Shown here piece after piece: positions 5,579 through 5,770 of a stretch of 5,770 bases of DNA (positions are counted from its first letter, which is position 1; every line of letters starts with the position of its first letter). The DNA is from Conexibacter sp. Lineage in GTDB: Bacteria; Actinomycetota; Thermoleophilia; Solirubrobacterales; Solirubrobacteraceae. A model generated the notes under the pieces. That model was not told the origin of the DNA and searched no databases. It saw only the letters and a list, made by a program, of their open reading frames with translations. A program made the translations under genes and the position numbers. The stretch is from contig JAOPZD010000377.1 of NCBI GenBank assembly GCA_025964295.1, forward strand, positions 1 to 5,770. The letters are read 5' to 3'.

Positions 5579-5770
5579 ATGGCCAAGCACGGCAAGACCT
5601 ACGTCGAGAGCAAGAGCAAGGTCGACCGCGAGCACGAGTACCTGCCCGCCGAGGCGATCAAGCTCGTCAAGGACCTCAAGCGCGCGAAGTTCGACGAGTC
5701 CGTCGAAGTCCACGTGCGCACGGGCCTGAACGTCCGCCACGCCGACGAGCAGCTGCGCGGCACCATCGCG
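5579..5770 (+). CDS. rplA: 50S ribosomal protein L1 (N-terminal 64 residues, truncated by window edge)
   Basis: The frame opens MAKHGKTYVESKSKVDREHE and runs without a stop to the window end. AIKLVKDLKRAKFDESVEVH and the conserved RHADEQLRGTIA block match the L1 N-terminus. L1 forms the mobile L1 stalk of the 50S subunit and can repress its own operon. The full protein is about 230 residues, so three quarters lie beyond the window. The start is 2 nt after the rplK stop, with GGAGG inside the last rplK codons (5564-5568), 10 nt upstream. Confidence 0.96.
   Translation, partial: MAKHGKTYVESKSKVDREHEYLPAEAIKLVKDLKRAKFDESVEVHVRTGLNVRHADEQLRGTIA

Overview
The window is very GC-rich, compact bacterial DNA. 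Codon third positions are almost all G or C, so many long shadow frames lie antisense to or out of frame with the real genes. The order rpmG-secE-nusG-rplK-rplA, the acidic N-terminal extension on SecE and the flavour of the proteins suggest an actinobacterium, most likely of the deep-branching Thermoleophilia/Solirubrobacterales type. This placement is inferred from gene content and protein style, not from a database search.

Layout. Positions 1-148 (minus strand) hold the 5' part of an HxlR-type winged-helix regulator gene that runs off the left edge. A divergent spacer of about 110 bp (149-259) has a possible -35 element and an imperfect inverted repeat. Next comes a tight three-gene plus-strand operon (260-3786): a circularly permuted ATP-grasp protein, an alpha-E (DUF403) protein and a transglutaminase-like cysteine protein. 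Their junctions are a 3-nt gap and an ATGA overlap. A 145-bp spacer (3787-3931) contains two strong hairpins and a likely promoter. After it, the transcription/translation/secretion cluster reads rpmG (L33, zinc-ribbon form), secE, nusG, rplK (L11) and the beginning of rplA (L1), which is cut by the right edge.

How the genes work together. The three-gene operon is a recurrent cassette that comparative genomics (the ATP-grasp amidoligase survey by Iyer, Aravind and colleagues) predicted to make and process an unknown peptide or peptide-like modification. The ATP-grasp enzyme would form amide bonds using ATP, the transglutaminase-like protein would hydrolyse or transfer amides, and alpha-E is an uncharacterised helical partner. 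None of the three has a visible signal peptide, so they probably act in the cytoplasm. This is the least understood part of the window. The right-hand half is housekeeping: L33, L11 and L1 are 50S proteins, NusG couples RNA polymerase to ribosome and Rho, and SecE is an essential translocon subunit. I found no tRNA, rRNA, CRISPR array, insertion sequence, attachment site or clear sign of horizontal transfer.
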